Shown here: positions 43,865 through 53,644 of the stretch, piece by piece
Layout: every line of letters begins with the position of its first letter
How positions within the stretch are numbered: the first letter of the stretch is position 1
Assembly (NCBI GenBank): GCA_964035015.1
Contig: OZ035998.1
Location: 27,885,262-27,949,261 of the forward strand
DNA length: 64,000 bases
Direction of reading: 5' to 3'
Source: Corallium rubrum
Lineage: Eukaryota > Cnidaria > Anthozoa > Scleralcyonacea > Coralliidae
Translations under genes and position numbers: made by a program
The notes under the pieces: generated by a model
Seen by the model: only the letters and a program-made list of their open reading frames with translations
What the model was told of the DNA's origin: nothing
Databases searched by the model: none

Positions 43865-44551
43865 ATGAGGTTAACATTATTCATTGAAAACGGTGAGAAG
43901 ACTGTCTACTTCGAACAACCTATCATGGTGGCAGGTCCAAGACCACAGGTGATGCTGAAGAAAGCTACGGTATACTGGAACTATAACAATGTGGTGCCAG
44001 GTCTGAACGATTCGGTGTCGTTTGATGGTAAGGAGACATCCGCTCCTGAAGGTTATTTCAGCTTTGACGCGATAGAGACGTTTGTTAAGGGTTTAGCCGG
44101 GGGTCTGTTGGGGACGGTTGAGTTTGGAAAGAATGTTTACAACGGAACTTCTAAGGTGAAAACGTCGGAAAAGCTGAAACTCGGAAAGATGGGTCTTCTT
44201 TTGGGTTTTGGTGAAAACGATGTGATAAATGGTGGTGGTGGGTGGACGAACAGTCCGAATCAGGTGGACATCAACAGAGGGTTGAGATATGTTAGGATCT
44301 CGTGTGACGCTGTTGAGAGTGAGAGAAGTTTGGACAATGGGAGGAGGAGTGATCTGATTGGCACTCTTCCAATAACCTCTGAGCAGAGTCTGAAAGGGAG
44401 TGTACAGCACTACACAGACATTGAGTCGAAAGCTGAGATTCGAAAGGGTGTTTATGGTAAGATGACCTTTAGGGTTCGTGGGAATAATGATCATTCAGTA
44501 GGTCGACCGGCTGGGATCGGAGCTGTTCTGCTTGAGTTGTACATAGGCTAG
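43865..44551 (+). CDS. Putative penton/minor capsid protein
   Basis: 228 codons; TATATA lies 10 bp before the ATG. Beta-rich with a Gly-rich middle (GGLLGTVEFG, INGGGGWTNSP) and a conserved-looking INRGLRYVRISCD block followed by LPITSEQSLKG. It sits just upstream of the 410- and 413-codon genes in the same direction, with gaps of 6 and 17 bp. Size, position beside the capsid gene and beta-content suggest a single-jelly-roll penton; there is no decisive motif. Confidence 0.45.
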   Translation: MRLTLFIENGEKTVYFEQPIMVAGPRPQVMLKKATVYWNYNNVVPGLNDSVSFDGKETSAPEGYFSFDAIETFVKGLAGGLLGTVEFGKNVYNGTSKVKTSEKLKLGKMGLLLGFGENDVINGGGGWTNSPNQVDINRGLRYVRISCDAVESERSLDNGRRSDLIGTLPITSEQSLKGSVQHYTDIESKAEIRKGVYGKMTFRVRGNNDHSVGRPAGIGAVLLELYIG

Positions 44552-44557
44552 TATATA

Positions 44558-45790
44558 ATGGCTGAAGGGGAGGACTTTGAAATGAATGATCTCGGTAAGG
44601 AAAAGGAGAGGGAAGAGGAAGAAGAAGATACTGACGAGACAAGCCTCACCGATGAAGATCAGGAAGCGGTAGCGACAGGTCAAACGTCTGCTGGGGATGG
44701 TATAACCCACGTAACAGAAGAGACTAGCCGTCCCAATAGTAGCTTTAGTCTCGACAGTGGTTCTAGGGCACATGAGAGGAGTGTTACAGAAAATAAGAAA
44801 AGGCTCATCATGAATACGCTCGAAATACAGGTAAACAAGGGAGACGGTAAGAAATCTAGTGAGTTGTTGTTAGGTGTTAGCCCTGTTTATAGCAGGAAAA
44901 CAGGAAAGCTTATCGGACTGAAGTTTAATAATGAAAGAGTTAGGAAACTTGAGAATGGTAAGTTTGTGTATAATGAGGGAAAAAGTAATAGAGAAGCAGT
45001 TGAGAGTTTCAAGAAGTTGTTAAGGGAGGTTGAAGAGGAACACTCTAAAAAAATCTCAGGGGCTATTGAGAAGGCTAACAACGACCCCACAACCCCCCAG
45101 GAAGTCGTAAACGATGTGGCCTCACAGACCATCTCAAAGAGTGAGAGTGCGCTTGAGGGAAGAAAGAGGAACCTACAAGAACAGGTGAGAGGGCTTCTAA
45201 CTGAGCATGAAGCAAGAGAATTCATGGGAATGCTCGAACCACAGGGTACAAGTGTAGATAAAATTAGGTTTCTTGAAATAGAAGCCAACTACTACAGAGA
45301 GCAAGCGGCTAGTGAGAAAGACCCCCGTAAGAGACAGCTGTATGAGAAATTCAGCGAAGTGGCGGAAATGAAGGCGGACACCATAAGAATTAGAATAGGT
45401 GACGCCCCCGAACATATTGATGTTCTGTCTATCTTAGGAGATGAGGTGGAAAACAACGACCTGAATAAGTTGGAACGTTTTAAGAAGTGGGCTAAGGGAA
45501 ATATGGTTGGTCTATCTGCCATAGCCATCACCATAGCTGGGATCATAACCACAATAGTTGTGGCGGCTAGAAAAGCTGTCTCGGGGGGAGCGAGGGCTGT
45601 TGGTGGTTTCGCTAAAGCACTCGCTAATCTAGGTAAGAGTTTGGGACCTCTGTTAGCACCACTGTTCAGTGTGATAGCACAGGTTCTGACTTGGGGAGCA
45701 AAAGGGATAGCATGGTTAGCCAACAATCTGTGGGTTCTTGCCATAGCTATGACGTGGTTATTGTATGACTACTGGAAAAACAGAAAATAA
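44558..45790 (+). CDS. Acidic coiled-coil protein with hydrophobic C-terminus
   Basis: 410 codons; AGTATATA touches the ATG. Residues 1-80 are very acidic and Ser/Thr-rich (EREEEEEDTDET), 130-300 are helical and coiled (KLLREVEEEHSKK, NYYREQAASEKDPRKR), and the last 90 contain glycine/alanine-rich amphipathic and membrane-like segments (LSAIAITIAGIITTIVVA, WLANNLWVLAIAMTWLLY). The layout resembles minor capsid proteins with membrane-active regions, such as adenovirus protein VI in role, but no homology can be claimed. Confidence 0.6.
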   Translation: MAEGEDFEMNDLGKEKEREEEEEDTDETSLTDEDQEAVATGQTSAGDGITHVTEETSRPNSSFSLDSGSRAHERSVTENKKRLIMNTLEIQVNKGDGKKSSELLLGVSPVYSRKTGKLIGLKFNNERVRKLENGKFVYNEGKSNREAVESFKKLLREVEEEHSKKISGAIEKANNDPTTPQEVVNDVASQTISKSESALEGRKRNLQEQVRGLLTEHEAREFMGMLEPQGTSVDKIRFLEIEANYYREQAASEKDPRKRQLYEKFSEVAEMKADTIRIRIGDAPEHIDVLSILGDEVENNDLNKLERFKKWAKGNMVGLSAIAITIAGIITTIVVAARKAVSGGARAVGGFAKALANLGKSLGPLLAPLFSVIAQVLTWGAKGIAWLANNLWVLAIAMTWLLYDYWKNRK

Positions 45791-45807
45791 AACCTGTTAT
45801 GTAGTAT

Positions 45808-47049
45808 ATGACCAACAGAAGTCAGACAGAGCTGTTACCTGGATTTAGACGGGCGAGAATGTCGGAGATTAAGGGACTCCGAACAAGACATACAATCACC
45901 ATGAACCCCAACAAAGTCAACCCTGGTGAGGACCTCTACATCGACATACCAAAGCTAAAACCTGATAGTTGTCTGGTCCCGGGTAGCTTTCATCTATTGT
46001 TCGACTTCAAAAACATGAACACCAAGTCGTGGTTCCTAAACAATCTTTCCAGGCTTCTGGTTGAAAGGTTGGTTGTTAAGCTAGCCGGCGAGACTGTTTA
46101 CGACAACACAGGTGAAAGTGTTCTTGGTGTATACAGGGATCTCTGGCTACCAAAGAGTGTGAGAGATCAGATGGTCGGATATGGAATTGGTCCAGAAAAC
46201 CTGAGAAAGTTGATGTCTAAGGACGATAGTGGGGCTCCCTCTGGGGACGCTGAGAAGGTAGCTGACGCTCTGATGCTCACAATCCATGGGGTTAGGATGA
46301 AGGTGAGATTGGATAAGATCCTTGGGGACCATGGACTCTATGCTCCCTTTGAGATGTACAACAACTTCCGCTATGTCATCAGTTTACCGAAAGCGAGTGA
46401 CGTTATGGTGGCCCAGTCAAGCGAATCTGTTGACGGGTACACACTGGAAAACCTCGAACTGGAGTATGAGACGATTGATAACACCGACATCGCCAGTGAA
46501 ATAACCTCACTATACACAGCTGGTCGGTCGTTGTCGTACGAACACGTCACGTTGATGAAGTCAACTGAATGGTTGGCTGGATCGACCCTTATCAACGAAC
46601 ACATTAACCTTCCACGGAAGTCTATGAAAGGTATTATAATGATGTTCACAAACAAGATCCGGACTGATAGTGAGAGATACGTCTACCCAAACATCGAAAG
46701 TGTTAAGCTAACAATCGAGGGTGTACCCAACGCTGTCTTCAGTCAGGGAATCCCAAAAAGCCGGTTCTATGATGAAGCTAAGAGACTATTTGGTGGGAAG
46801 GAAAACACAGATCAGTTTATGACAATCCAGAAGTTCTATAAGGACGCCTTCGCTCTGGCGATTGACTTGAGAAGTATTGAGGATCGCGACAGTGTTGGGA
46901 CTGGGAAAAGAATCGTTAATACACAGTCTGGGGTTCTGATTGAGATTACTAAGAAGGTGACTGTGGCTAACGTAGTCTGTCGAATCTTTGTGCTGAGTGA
47001 TGGTTTGGTAAATATGGTAAATAAAAATCTAAAATCAATCCAGTATTAA
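45808..47049 (+). CDS. Putative major capsid protein (double jelly-roll)
   Basis: 413 codons; TAGTAT touches the ATG and the stop TAA directly abuts the ATPase ATG. The protein is predicted beta-strand rich throughout (LVERLVVKLAGETVYD, LENLELEYETID, VKLTIEGVPNAVF), without signal peptide or membrane segment. Position directly before the packaging ATPase in a convergently packed structural block, and length, fit a Polinton double-jelly-roll capsid. I cannot verify the fold by reading; structure prediction would settle it. An alternative is another minor structural protein. Confidence 0.6.
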   Translation: MTNRSQTELLPGFRRARMSEIKGLRTRHTITMNPNKVNPGEDLYIDIPKLKPDSCLVPGSFHLLFDFKNMNTKSWFLNNLSRLLVERLVVKLAGETVYDNTGESVLGVYRDLWLPKSVRDQMVGYGIGPENLRKLMSKDDSGAPSGDAEKVADALMLTIHGVRMKVRLDKILGDHGLYAPFEMYNNFRYVISLPKASDVMVAQSSESVDGYTLENLELEYETIDNTDIASEITSLYTAGRSLSYEHVTLMKSTEWLAGSTLINEHINLPRKSMKGIIMMFTNKIRTDSERYVYPNIESVKLTIEGVPNAVFSQGIPKSRFYDEAKRLFGGKENTDQFMTIQKFYKDAFALAIDLRSIEDRDSVGTGKRIVNTQSGVLIEITKKVTVANVVCRIFVLSDGLVNMVNKNLKSIQY

Positions 47050-47657
47050 ATGGACCACCCATTCAATATGCTGATCGTTGGTATGACAGCCTGTGGAAAA
47101 ACCTGGTATCTCCTGAAGATGTTAGAAGATGAATACTTCGGGTTCTTCGACTACATCGTTCTGCTCTGTCCGACGTTCAGCTGGAACAAAACCTACACCA
47201 CCTGGAAATACACCTCCGACCCAGACTTCATCGCTGTGGATTGTAGTCAGGACGACGTTGAAATTGTGCTAGAGTATATTGTTCGGATATTCAAGGATCC
47301 AAAACACTGATAGTCCTCGACGACTGTGCCAGTGGACAACCCGTAAAGAACAGAACAAGTGAGTTGGTTAAATTAGCCTTCAGCGCCCGGCACTACAATC
47401 TGTCAACTATTGTAATCACACAACAGCTAACAGCTATCACAAAACCTTATAGGGAGAATATCAGTAAGTTTGTAACGTTCTACAACCCCAACAAAACCGA
47501 TATGAAGGTCATCACTGATGACTACCTTGGTGGTTTAGACCGTGATAAGGTCATGGGGATAACTGAAAAGCTAAAAGAAAACAAATACGCTAGGCTTGAG
47601 ATTATGTTAAGGCATCCATACGCGTATAAGGTGGTCATCCCAAAATCTGGTTTGTAG
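47050..47657 (+). pseudogene. FtsK/HerA-type packaging ATPase, frameshifted
   Basis: The first frame (47050-47310) carries Walker A LIVGMTACGKTWYLL (GxxxxGKT, about 8-22) and ends at a TGA inside AAAACACTGA. The second frame, one base back, continues at about 47300-47657 with Walker B LIVLDDCASG and the conserved ITQQ segment. The join falls in a short A-run (CCAAAAC at 47299-47305), consistent with a one-base indel. A continuous protein would be about 200 residues, normal for the family, which packages DNA into capsids. Programmed slippage is less likely because the run is not in the X-XXY-YYZ register. Confidence 0.8.
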
Positions 47658-47661
47658 TAAG

Positions 47662-48249
47662 ATGGCTGAGAGGAAAACTAAAACGGTGAGAGTCGGGAAA
47701 AAAATCAGGGCACCTGCTGCAGAACCAGCTGAGACATCTGTTGGGGAGCCAGAAACGGAAATACCTACTGAAATCCCCAACCTCGTCGATGAGCTCGTCA
47801 ATGATCTGAAAAAGACTGAGGAAACCAGCCCAACACCTCCACCAACCGATGACACCAATAGTAAGAGGAGTGAGCTGATAAAATTATCAGAAAACGGTGA
47901 GATAACTCAGTCAGTCAGCTACATCAAAAAGGCGTCGGTAAAGGTTGTGGATAAGCTGTACGCTGAATACGAGGCTAGAAGGATGGAAAGAGCTAATGAA
48001 TTCCTGACTGATATGTTAATCAGTAGGTTCTCTAATGTTCTCGGTGGTTTGGACGCCGTAGAAAGCTCTGAGGAGCTAGACAACGAATTACAAAAAGACA
48101 AACTGTTAAAAAGTGACGTTGGTAAAGTTGTAGCCATGATCACACCGTACATACCATGCCTCGGACTGCTATCTGGTGGCATAACTGTGGGGAAACATGT
48201 GTACCAACACAAAACAAAAGTATCTGAAGAGAAATCGGGGAGTAAGTGA
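47662..48249 (+). CDS. Lys-rich/Pro-rich small structural protein
   Basis: 195 codons, 4 bp after the ATPase. Basic N-terminus (KTKTVRVGKKIR), a Pro/Glu/Thr-rich stretch (TEIPTEIPNL, SPTPPPTDD), a helical middle (YAEYEARRMERANEFL) and a hydrophobic segment near the C-terminus (MITPYIPCLGLLSGGI). Last gene before the right TIR. Function unknown. Confidence 0.65.
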   Translation: MAERKTKTVRVGKKIRAPAAEPAETSVGEPETEIPTEIPNLVDELVNDLKKTEETSPTPPPTDDTNSKRSELIKLSENGEITQSVSYIKKASVKVVDKLYAEYEARRMERANEFLTDMLISRFSNVLGGLDAVESSEELDNELQKDKLLKSDVGKVVAMITPYIPCLGLLSGGITVGKHVYQHKTKVSEEKSGSK

Positions 48250-48250
48250 A

Positions 48251-48418
48251 ATGTGTGTCAAAACCACAACCCTGATCGCTCTGACGTGTCTCATATCAAA
48301 CCCAACAAAAGCGTTTGAAAGGGGTGGGTCGTTTTTTCACTTTTTGAAGTATAAGCAGACGAAAATGGGTTTTTGGAGGCGCGAAAATTTTTTTCCCCTT
48401 TCAAACATCCTTTCTTGA
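48251..48418 (+). CDS. Possible small ORF running into the right TIR
   Basis: 55 codons starting MCVKTTTLIALTCLISN, 1 bp after the previous stop; the N-terminus looks like a signal or membrane segment. The segment IALTCLISN is also encoded by the inner left TIR (minus strand near 31650-31677). The rest of the frame is TIR sequence, so it may be incidental. Confidence 0.3.
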   Translation: MCVKTTTLIALTCLISNPTKAFERGGSFFHFLKYKQTKMGFWRRENFFPLSNILS

Positions 48419-48598
48419 TGAATTCCAGAATTATTTTTTTTGGTTTGGGTCCCTTTTCGTCCCTTTTTCTTATACTTAAAAAAATTTTTAAAAAAGCTTA
48501 TCGTTTCAAACAACCCTCCTTGCTAAATCTGATCATTTGGGGGCTGCCTTTGTTGGGAAAAAAAAAAGTGCGCCAGTACCCTCATGTTCTATACTACT
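48273..48598. repeat. Polinton right TIR
   Basis: 326 bp, intact, reverse complement of 23035-23339 plus 31657-31677. Ends GTTCTATACTACT before the CCCATT duplication. Contains no interruption and so shows the pre-insertion state of the left TIR. Confidence 0.95.
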
Positions 48599-48604
48599 CC
48601 CATT
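48599..48604. repeat. Polinton target site duplication, right
   Basis: CCCATT immediately after the right TIR. Confidence 0.9.
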
Positions 48605-48792
48605 TCAAATGCCAAACTTTGCTTAGTATGACGTTCTATTTCAAAGTTAGAGAAATTAACTTTGAGTCGGACTTCATATTATATGAAGTTCGATAATTAA
48701 AATGCGAGTTTTTTGCAACATGGCAAGGAATCGTCGTAAACGATTTGCAAGTCAAAATTGCAATGTTGTTGTCACTATTGCAAGCTTGCGCG

Positions 48793-49388
48793 CAGTGGCG
48801 CAACTAGGCATCTGGGGGCCCGTGGGATTGATTATTTCGGGGGGCCTTTCCGAGTTAGTGACCGCATTTCTAGGGGGGTTCGGGGGTATGCTCCCCCGTA
48901 AAATGTTTGAATTTAGGGTCTCTGAAATGTCATTTCCTGCACTTTGAGGGCACTTTTGAGCAAAATCTAATCACTCGCACTCCGATTTAAAATCTGTTAA
49001 AGTGGGCAGATTATTTGAATAGATTCATAACTGCATTCATTCCATTCCGCATAGCCTGCGCGCAGACATTTTACCCAATCTCCGCAGATTGGGTAAAAGG
49101 TCAGTGCACACTGCACATGCTAATGAGGGCACTTCTGTCAAAGTTCACACTAGCAACATAACCACAAAGACAATAACGCAAACGTCGCAAAGACAAAAAC
49201 CACGTTATGTTGATGTTTTATGTCAGCAGTCTGAAACAACACAACATAACGACACAGTTGGAAGACATGATAATAATATGTCATAACATGATAATGACGT
49301 CACAAAATGCTCGGGGGCCCTAATTAATTCCTTTTGCTCGGGGCCCGTGGGGTTTACCCACCCTTCCCATACAGTAGTTGCGCCACTG
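48793..49388. mobile_element. hAT-type MITE, 596 bp
   Basis: TIR CAGTGGCGCAACTA at 48793-48806, inverted as TAGTTGCGCCACTG at 49375-49388, flanked by the 8-bp duplication CTTGCGCG (48785-48792, 49389-49396). CAGTGGCG-type ends with 8-bp duplications are typical of hAT elements. A GGGCCCGTGGG motif near both ends extends the inverted similarity. No transposase. Confidence 0.85.
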
Positions 49389-49583
49389 CTTGCGCGGTAA
49401 AGAACATTTGGTTTGGTTTTGTATCTGACTTGTAGTGTTTTAGGCATAAAGTAACTGCTAAGGTTGTTCTGTAGGATAAAATACATTTTATACTAAAACA
49501 ATTGGTAGCCCATCACAGATTACTAAAAAAACTTGATAACCCATGCTAACTTATATACCTTAAAATAATCTATTATAAAAATC

Positions 49584-49671
49584 TGACTGCCTCAACCAGG
49601 AATCGAACCCACGGTATCCGAATCAACGCATCGGCGCTCTGACCATGCACTGAGCTATTGCGAAACAGTCA
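49584..49671 (-). ncRNA. tRNA-like sequence, probably SINE or pseudogene
   Basis: On the minus strand TAGCTCAGTGCATGG (box A-like, D-stem GCTC/GAGC) is followed by CCGATGCGTTGATTCGG (anticodon-like loop with GTT) and GGGTTCGATTCCTGG (box B). The acceptor stem is poor (about 4 of 7 pairs) and loop position 33 is C, so a working tRNA-Asn is unlikely. The flanking TGACTG/CAGTCA inverted repeat suggests a tRNA-derived repeat. Confidence 0.45.
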
Positions 49672-49930
49672 GGGCAGTCAGAGATTGACTCACATTCAAT
49701 TACGTTTGGGGGTTTTCGTACTTTTACTCTTTCACTGTTTAACTTTTTTACTTTGTTTCTTACACGAATTTTAGTGTAGTGGCGATTGAACTCCATTTGT
49801 CTTTACAAACAATCAAAATTGAACAGTTAAAGTTTGGTAATAGTCCTCAATGCGTCAAGTTCCATCTCGGGGTAAGCATGTGTCTGGCAGTTCATTGATT
49901 ACACAATTATTATATATGCTGAATATCGGT

Positions 49931-50190
49931 GTGGTGTGGTGTGGTGTGGTGTGGTGTGGTGTGGTGTGGTGTGTTGTGTTGTGGTGTGGTGTGTTGTGTT
50001 GTGTTGTGTTGTGTTGTGTTGTGTTGTGTTGTGTTGTGTTGTGTGTGTTGTGTTGTGTTGTGTTGTGTTGTGTTGTGTTGTGTTGTGTTGTGTTGTGCGG
50101 TGTGGTGTGGTGTGGTGTGATGTGGTGTATTGTGACGGGGTATTCTGCAATTGCTCCTGGTGTGGTGTGGTGTGGTGTGGTGTGGTGTGG
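49931..50190. repeat. (GTGTG/GTGTT)n microsatellite
   Basis: GTGGTGTGGT units change to GTTGTGTTGT units and back, with one interruption at 50133-50160. Open frames on both strands follow from the 5-bp period. Confidence 0.9.
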
Positions 50191-50401
50191 TGTGTGAAAC
50201 AAACCGGCCCGCTCCACTCAAAGTAAACATACTGTTTAAAATAAGCGAAGTATAGGTACAGTTTCTGGATGTTTAACACTGTTATTCTGCTGTTGTTGGC
50301 TCGCTAGCAAGTCTGTTTGTCATTGCTTACTTTGTGAAGAGCCCGCCAAGAGCCCGCCAATTCCTTTCCAAAACGATGCGCGCGCAGTACCCTGAAATTC
50401 G

Positions 50402-50570
50402 CCTGTTGTGTTGTGTTGTGTTGTGTTGTGTTGTGTTGCGTTGCGTTGCGTTGCGTTGCGTTGCGTTGCGTTGCGTTGCGTTGCGTTGTGTTTTGTTGTG
50501 CGTTGTGGTGCGTAGTGTATCTTGTGTGGTGTAGTGTGTTGTGATGCGTGGTGTGTGGTTTCGAAATTCC
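50402..50570. repeat. (TGTTG)n then (TTGCG)n microsatellite
   Basis: Pentamer arrays related to the 49.9-kb locus, with TTGCG replacing TTGTG in the middle block. Confidence 0.9.
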
Positions 50571-51284
50571 ACTCGAAACCATGTTATTACATGTATGTAA
50601 ACCAAGAACTATTATATTTTCTCAATTTAGCTGAAATTTAAAAATGACCATCACACAGGAAAGTTAGAAGCTAACTTGCATACCGTTCAGAAGTACATGC
50701 CTTGTAATGTGACAAACCCTATGGAAGGTACATGAATCTATATATTTAAAGTGTAGAAGTTTGTCTTCTTTGAAAGAACTCTTCAAATAATAAGCAATTA
50801 TACATTGGATGAGGCTGGGTATGATATGAAGAATTATAATTATACGGGGTTTTTTAAAATCCTAGATTATAATTAATCAAAAAGTTGTTGAGAATTCACT
50901 TTTGATCGTATTTGCCGATGTGATTCTGAGCCCGGTATGATCTGTAGGAAAAAGGACTTACTGTATCATGCATGCATGTGCTGACGCGAATCTGTCCAGT
51001 TAGGCGAACCGAAGAAAAGCACGGGAAAGAAGCAGCTGTCTTTGAATTGCGTTTTTTGAACGTTTTTTGGTTCTGAGGAATTAATGACTTTCTTTTCATT
51101 TTCAACTGAAAATGTATAATAAAACAATTATTAACTTCTCAGATCGCATTATCAGCTACAGCCTTCGACTAATGTTTTTTATTATATATTCAAACTTTAT
51201 TCTCGTTCGTGATTGGCCAAAACGCCCCCGCTAATTCTCCGTATCTGGAAGCTGACGCGTTATTTCAGCTGCTGACGTGATCAG
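50571..51284. other. No gene seen
   Basis: AT-rich unique sequence; ATAATAAAACAATTATT at about 51118 matches the flank of the palindrome at 51495 and may be its outer arm. Confidence 0.35.
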
Positions 51285-51376
51285 CGTGCAATAATACCTT
51301 GTTTTGGATCGAAACAAGGTATTATTGCACGTAAATACCTTGTATTGTATCCAAAACAAGGTATTATTGCACGCTG
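51285..51376. repeat. Inverted repeat around CAATAATACCTTGTTTTGGA
   Basis: GTGCAATAATACCTTGTTTT occurs at 51287-51306 and, inverted, at 51313-51332 and 51354-51373, forming alternative hairpins. Confidence 0.7.
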
Positions 51377-51494
51377 TCGAACCCAAGCTCCCAGCGCGGT
51401 CGGCAGCTTGCTAAAAATCCCGCCAAAACTAAATATTTTTGAAGAGTAAACAAAATGGTGTTGTTCTTTGCTTCTTGTTTTTGAATATATAATA

Positions 51495-51648
51495 AAACAA
51501 TTATTGGATTCGGTTTTCGCATGATATCGAGAATTATCAAGGCCTCGGTTTGTGTTATCCACCGAAGCCTTCGGCTTCGGTGGATAACACAAACCTCGTC
51601 CTTGATAATTCTCGATATCATGCTCAACCTCATTCAATAATTGTTTAA
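51495..51648. repeat. Palindromic MITE, 154 bp
   Basis: Arms of about 75 bp (AAACAATTATTGGATTCGG outer, CATGATATCGAGAATTATCA middle) meet at the centre CGAAGCCTTCGGCTTCG near 51571. Near-perfect foldback. Confidence 0.8.
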
Positions 51649-53640
51649 TATCAAAAAATATCTTCCAAGAATTGTTTATTATATGCAGACCGAGCTGTGT
51701 GTTATCCACTGACCTATATATAACTTGCTGCTGATGATCTCGAAGAAATGGCCCAATTACACGCTATCAGGCGCCATCTTGTTAGGTCAGTATGAACTAC
51801 GAAATTAACCCACTCACAGGCCAGCTTTTGGCCAATAGTGTTTTTCGAGATTGAGAAGGGTATATGGGAGCAATTTTTACAAGAAAACGAGTTAAGAAAG
51901 TTGAAAAAAATTTAAAGCCAAAAACGCCATGTTGGCAAGCAAACAGTGCAACCAAATTCGAACTTATTTACAGGTTTCTTTTTAAGGTTACATCACATGA
52001 TAGAATCTCATTTCACCAAAATACTCACCGCGCGCTCAAGTTTTAAGTTTTGTTTCTCAAATTTGGCATGCACAATGATAAATGACTGCAGAAGCTAACA
52101 ATTTAACAAAAATTCTACACTTTTAAAAACTGCAGTTGCTACGAGGTGCTTTTTAAATAATGGCGCCCTTTGCGCCAAGATATAGCGGCGGTTCTGGTTT
52201 CACTCAGGAGCTTCCAAAACATCATATTTCTCATCTCAAATGATCAAAGAACAAAACTGTGTAGGCATTTTTTGACAGGTATTGTATTTGCTTTGATATA
52301 AAGCAGACAAGTTGACTCATCTTGATTTGGTGAAACGATAGAAGAAATGCATATTACTTAAAAAATATTGCACTAAATGTAAAATGCGAACACGGTTTTA
52401 CTCTTTTATTCTTCTTCAACACTGTGGCCAAGTTTGGGAAGAATTGGATAAAACGCGAGCCGCCGCTATCTATTTTGTAGAGGGAATTGGAGAAATTTTC
52501 TTTCTCTGTAAAAGACGATAAAAGATTTGGCGGGGTTTTGCCTTTTTTTGTCATTTCCCCCGCCCACATTTTTAATCCTCTTATCACCTTGGCCATAAAC
52601 CAATCAGACTCAGCTCTACGTTAGTGTGTCCTGGCAAGGTTTTTTCCCTGATAAAAGCAATATCAGTGTGTTTTGACAATGTTTTCTCCCCGATCAAATG
52701 GTGAGAGAAACCTGAACGCTTCTTTACATCATGCCGGCGAAACGCAAATGTAAAGAAGGCTAGCGCGGTTATCTTCGAGAAAAGATTTCTTGCTTCTTGC
52801 AGCTTTTCGTTACATGCAAATTGAAGCGATACCGTGTTTTTTTAAATAAAGATGATGATGATGATGATGTTGTTCCTGAACCAATGTCATTATCCGCCAG
52901 CGCTTGTCTTTCGTTCACAACTTCGCAGCGACGGTTAACGCACCTTCTCATTTACCGATTAGAGCAAAATATACTTTTGTTTTCCCTCCACGCCTTTGAA
53001 ATCAAAGGCACAGAGGGAATTTTGTTCGGAATTTCATTGTGTTGTTCAGATAAACGATGTCTTCAAAACAACAAACCGCGACAAGATATTCAAAGATATT
53101 CGATACCCGCGAAGATTTCACGCGGCGCGAAACTAATAATTCGCTATCAAACTTTCGCGCAAAGAAATTCAGTAGTCGTAACATTTTTGGCTATATCTTG
53201 GTCGCTTTTTAATATTTTCGAAAAAGAATTACGGCAATCGAGAGATTTCCAGTTTCTTAATGTAAATCGATAAAAATGTAAAATATGATGAAATCAGTGT
53301 TTTATCATATAATGTAACCTTAAAGGATTTTATGCAGGTTGATGCAAACTTGTTCACGGTATGGAAAATGTAATTTTGTTCTAATGAAGCAATCATCCAA
53401 TGGATCGTTTTCACTCACGTGATCGGTGGCCCCATTCGGGTGGTGAAACAATACGAAATTTTTGAATAAGAATAGAGTTAAATTCCCATAGGCTAAAGAT
53501 GGTACACCAATATGGCCGCATCTCATTGTTTTGGTACACCAATATGGCCGCCGTGACGTCAGATGAAAACGTTCTATAGCAGTGTTTGGTTTTAAGTGCT
53601 CAACTGTGTAATTAAGTTGATTCCCTACTGTTTAATTCTT
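51649..53640. other. No gene recognised
   Basis: Mostly unique AT-rich sequence. GGTACACCAATATGGCCGC occurs twice (about 53498 and 53532), the second followed by TGACGTCA, a CRE-like site, which could be regulatory. The frame at 52797-53273 has no domain I recognise. Confidence 0.35.
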
Positions 53641-53644
53641 TGAA

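Larger units (their letters stand above)
23035..48598. mobile_element. Polinton/Maverick element, with a nested DNA transposon
   Basis: Exact ends follow from inverted repeats beginning AGTAGTATAGAAC on both sides and 6-bp direct repeats CCCATT outside them. The 6-bp duplication and 5'-AG terminus are defining Polinton features, and the interior encodes protein-primed PolB, an RVE integrase, a packaging ATPase and capsid-like proteins. It spans 25,564 bp. Subtracting the 8,308-bp transposon and its 9-bp duplication leaves 17,247 bp, a normal Polinton size. Internal genes from 31.7 to 48.25 kb lack introns and have gaps of usually 3-60 bp. Damage seen: one frameshift (ATPase) and one insertion (39.3-41.3 kb gene). 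Confidence 0.95.

Noticed and set aside
47295..47312. Programmed -1 frameshift in the ATPase
   Set aside because: The A-run is not in the register of a canonical slippery heptamer and no strong downstream structure is evident; a simple indel is more likely.
49584..49671. Functional tRNA-Asn gene
   Set aside because: Poor acceptor stem and C at position 33; better read as a tRNA-derived repeat.
53498..53550. Duplicate GGTACACCAATATGGCCGC as a promoter
   Set aside because: Only two copies and no adjacent start site or gene; kept as a note in the region description.
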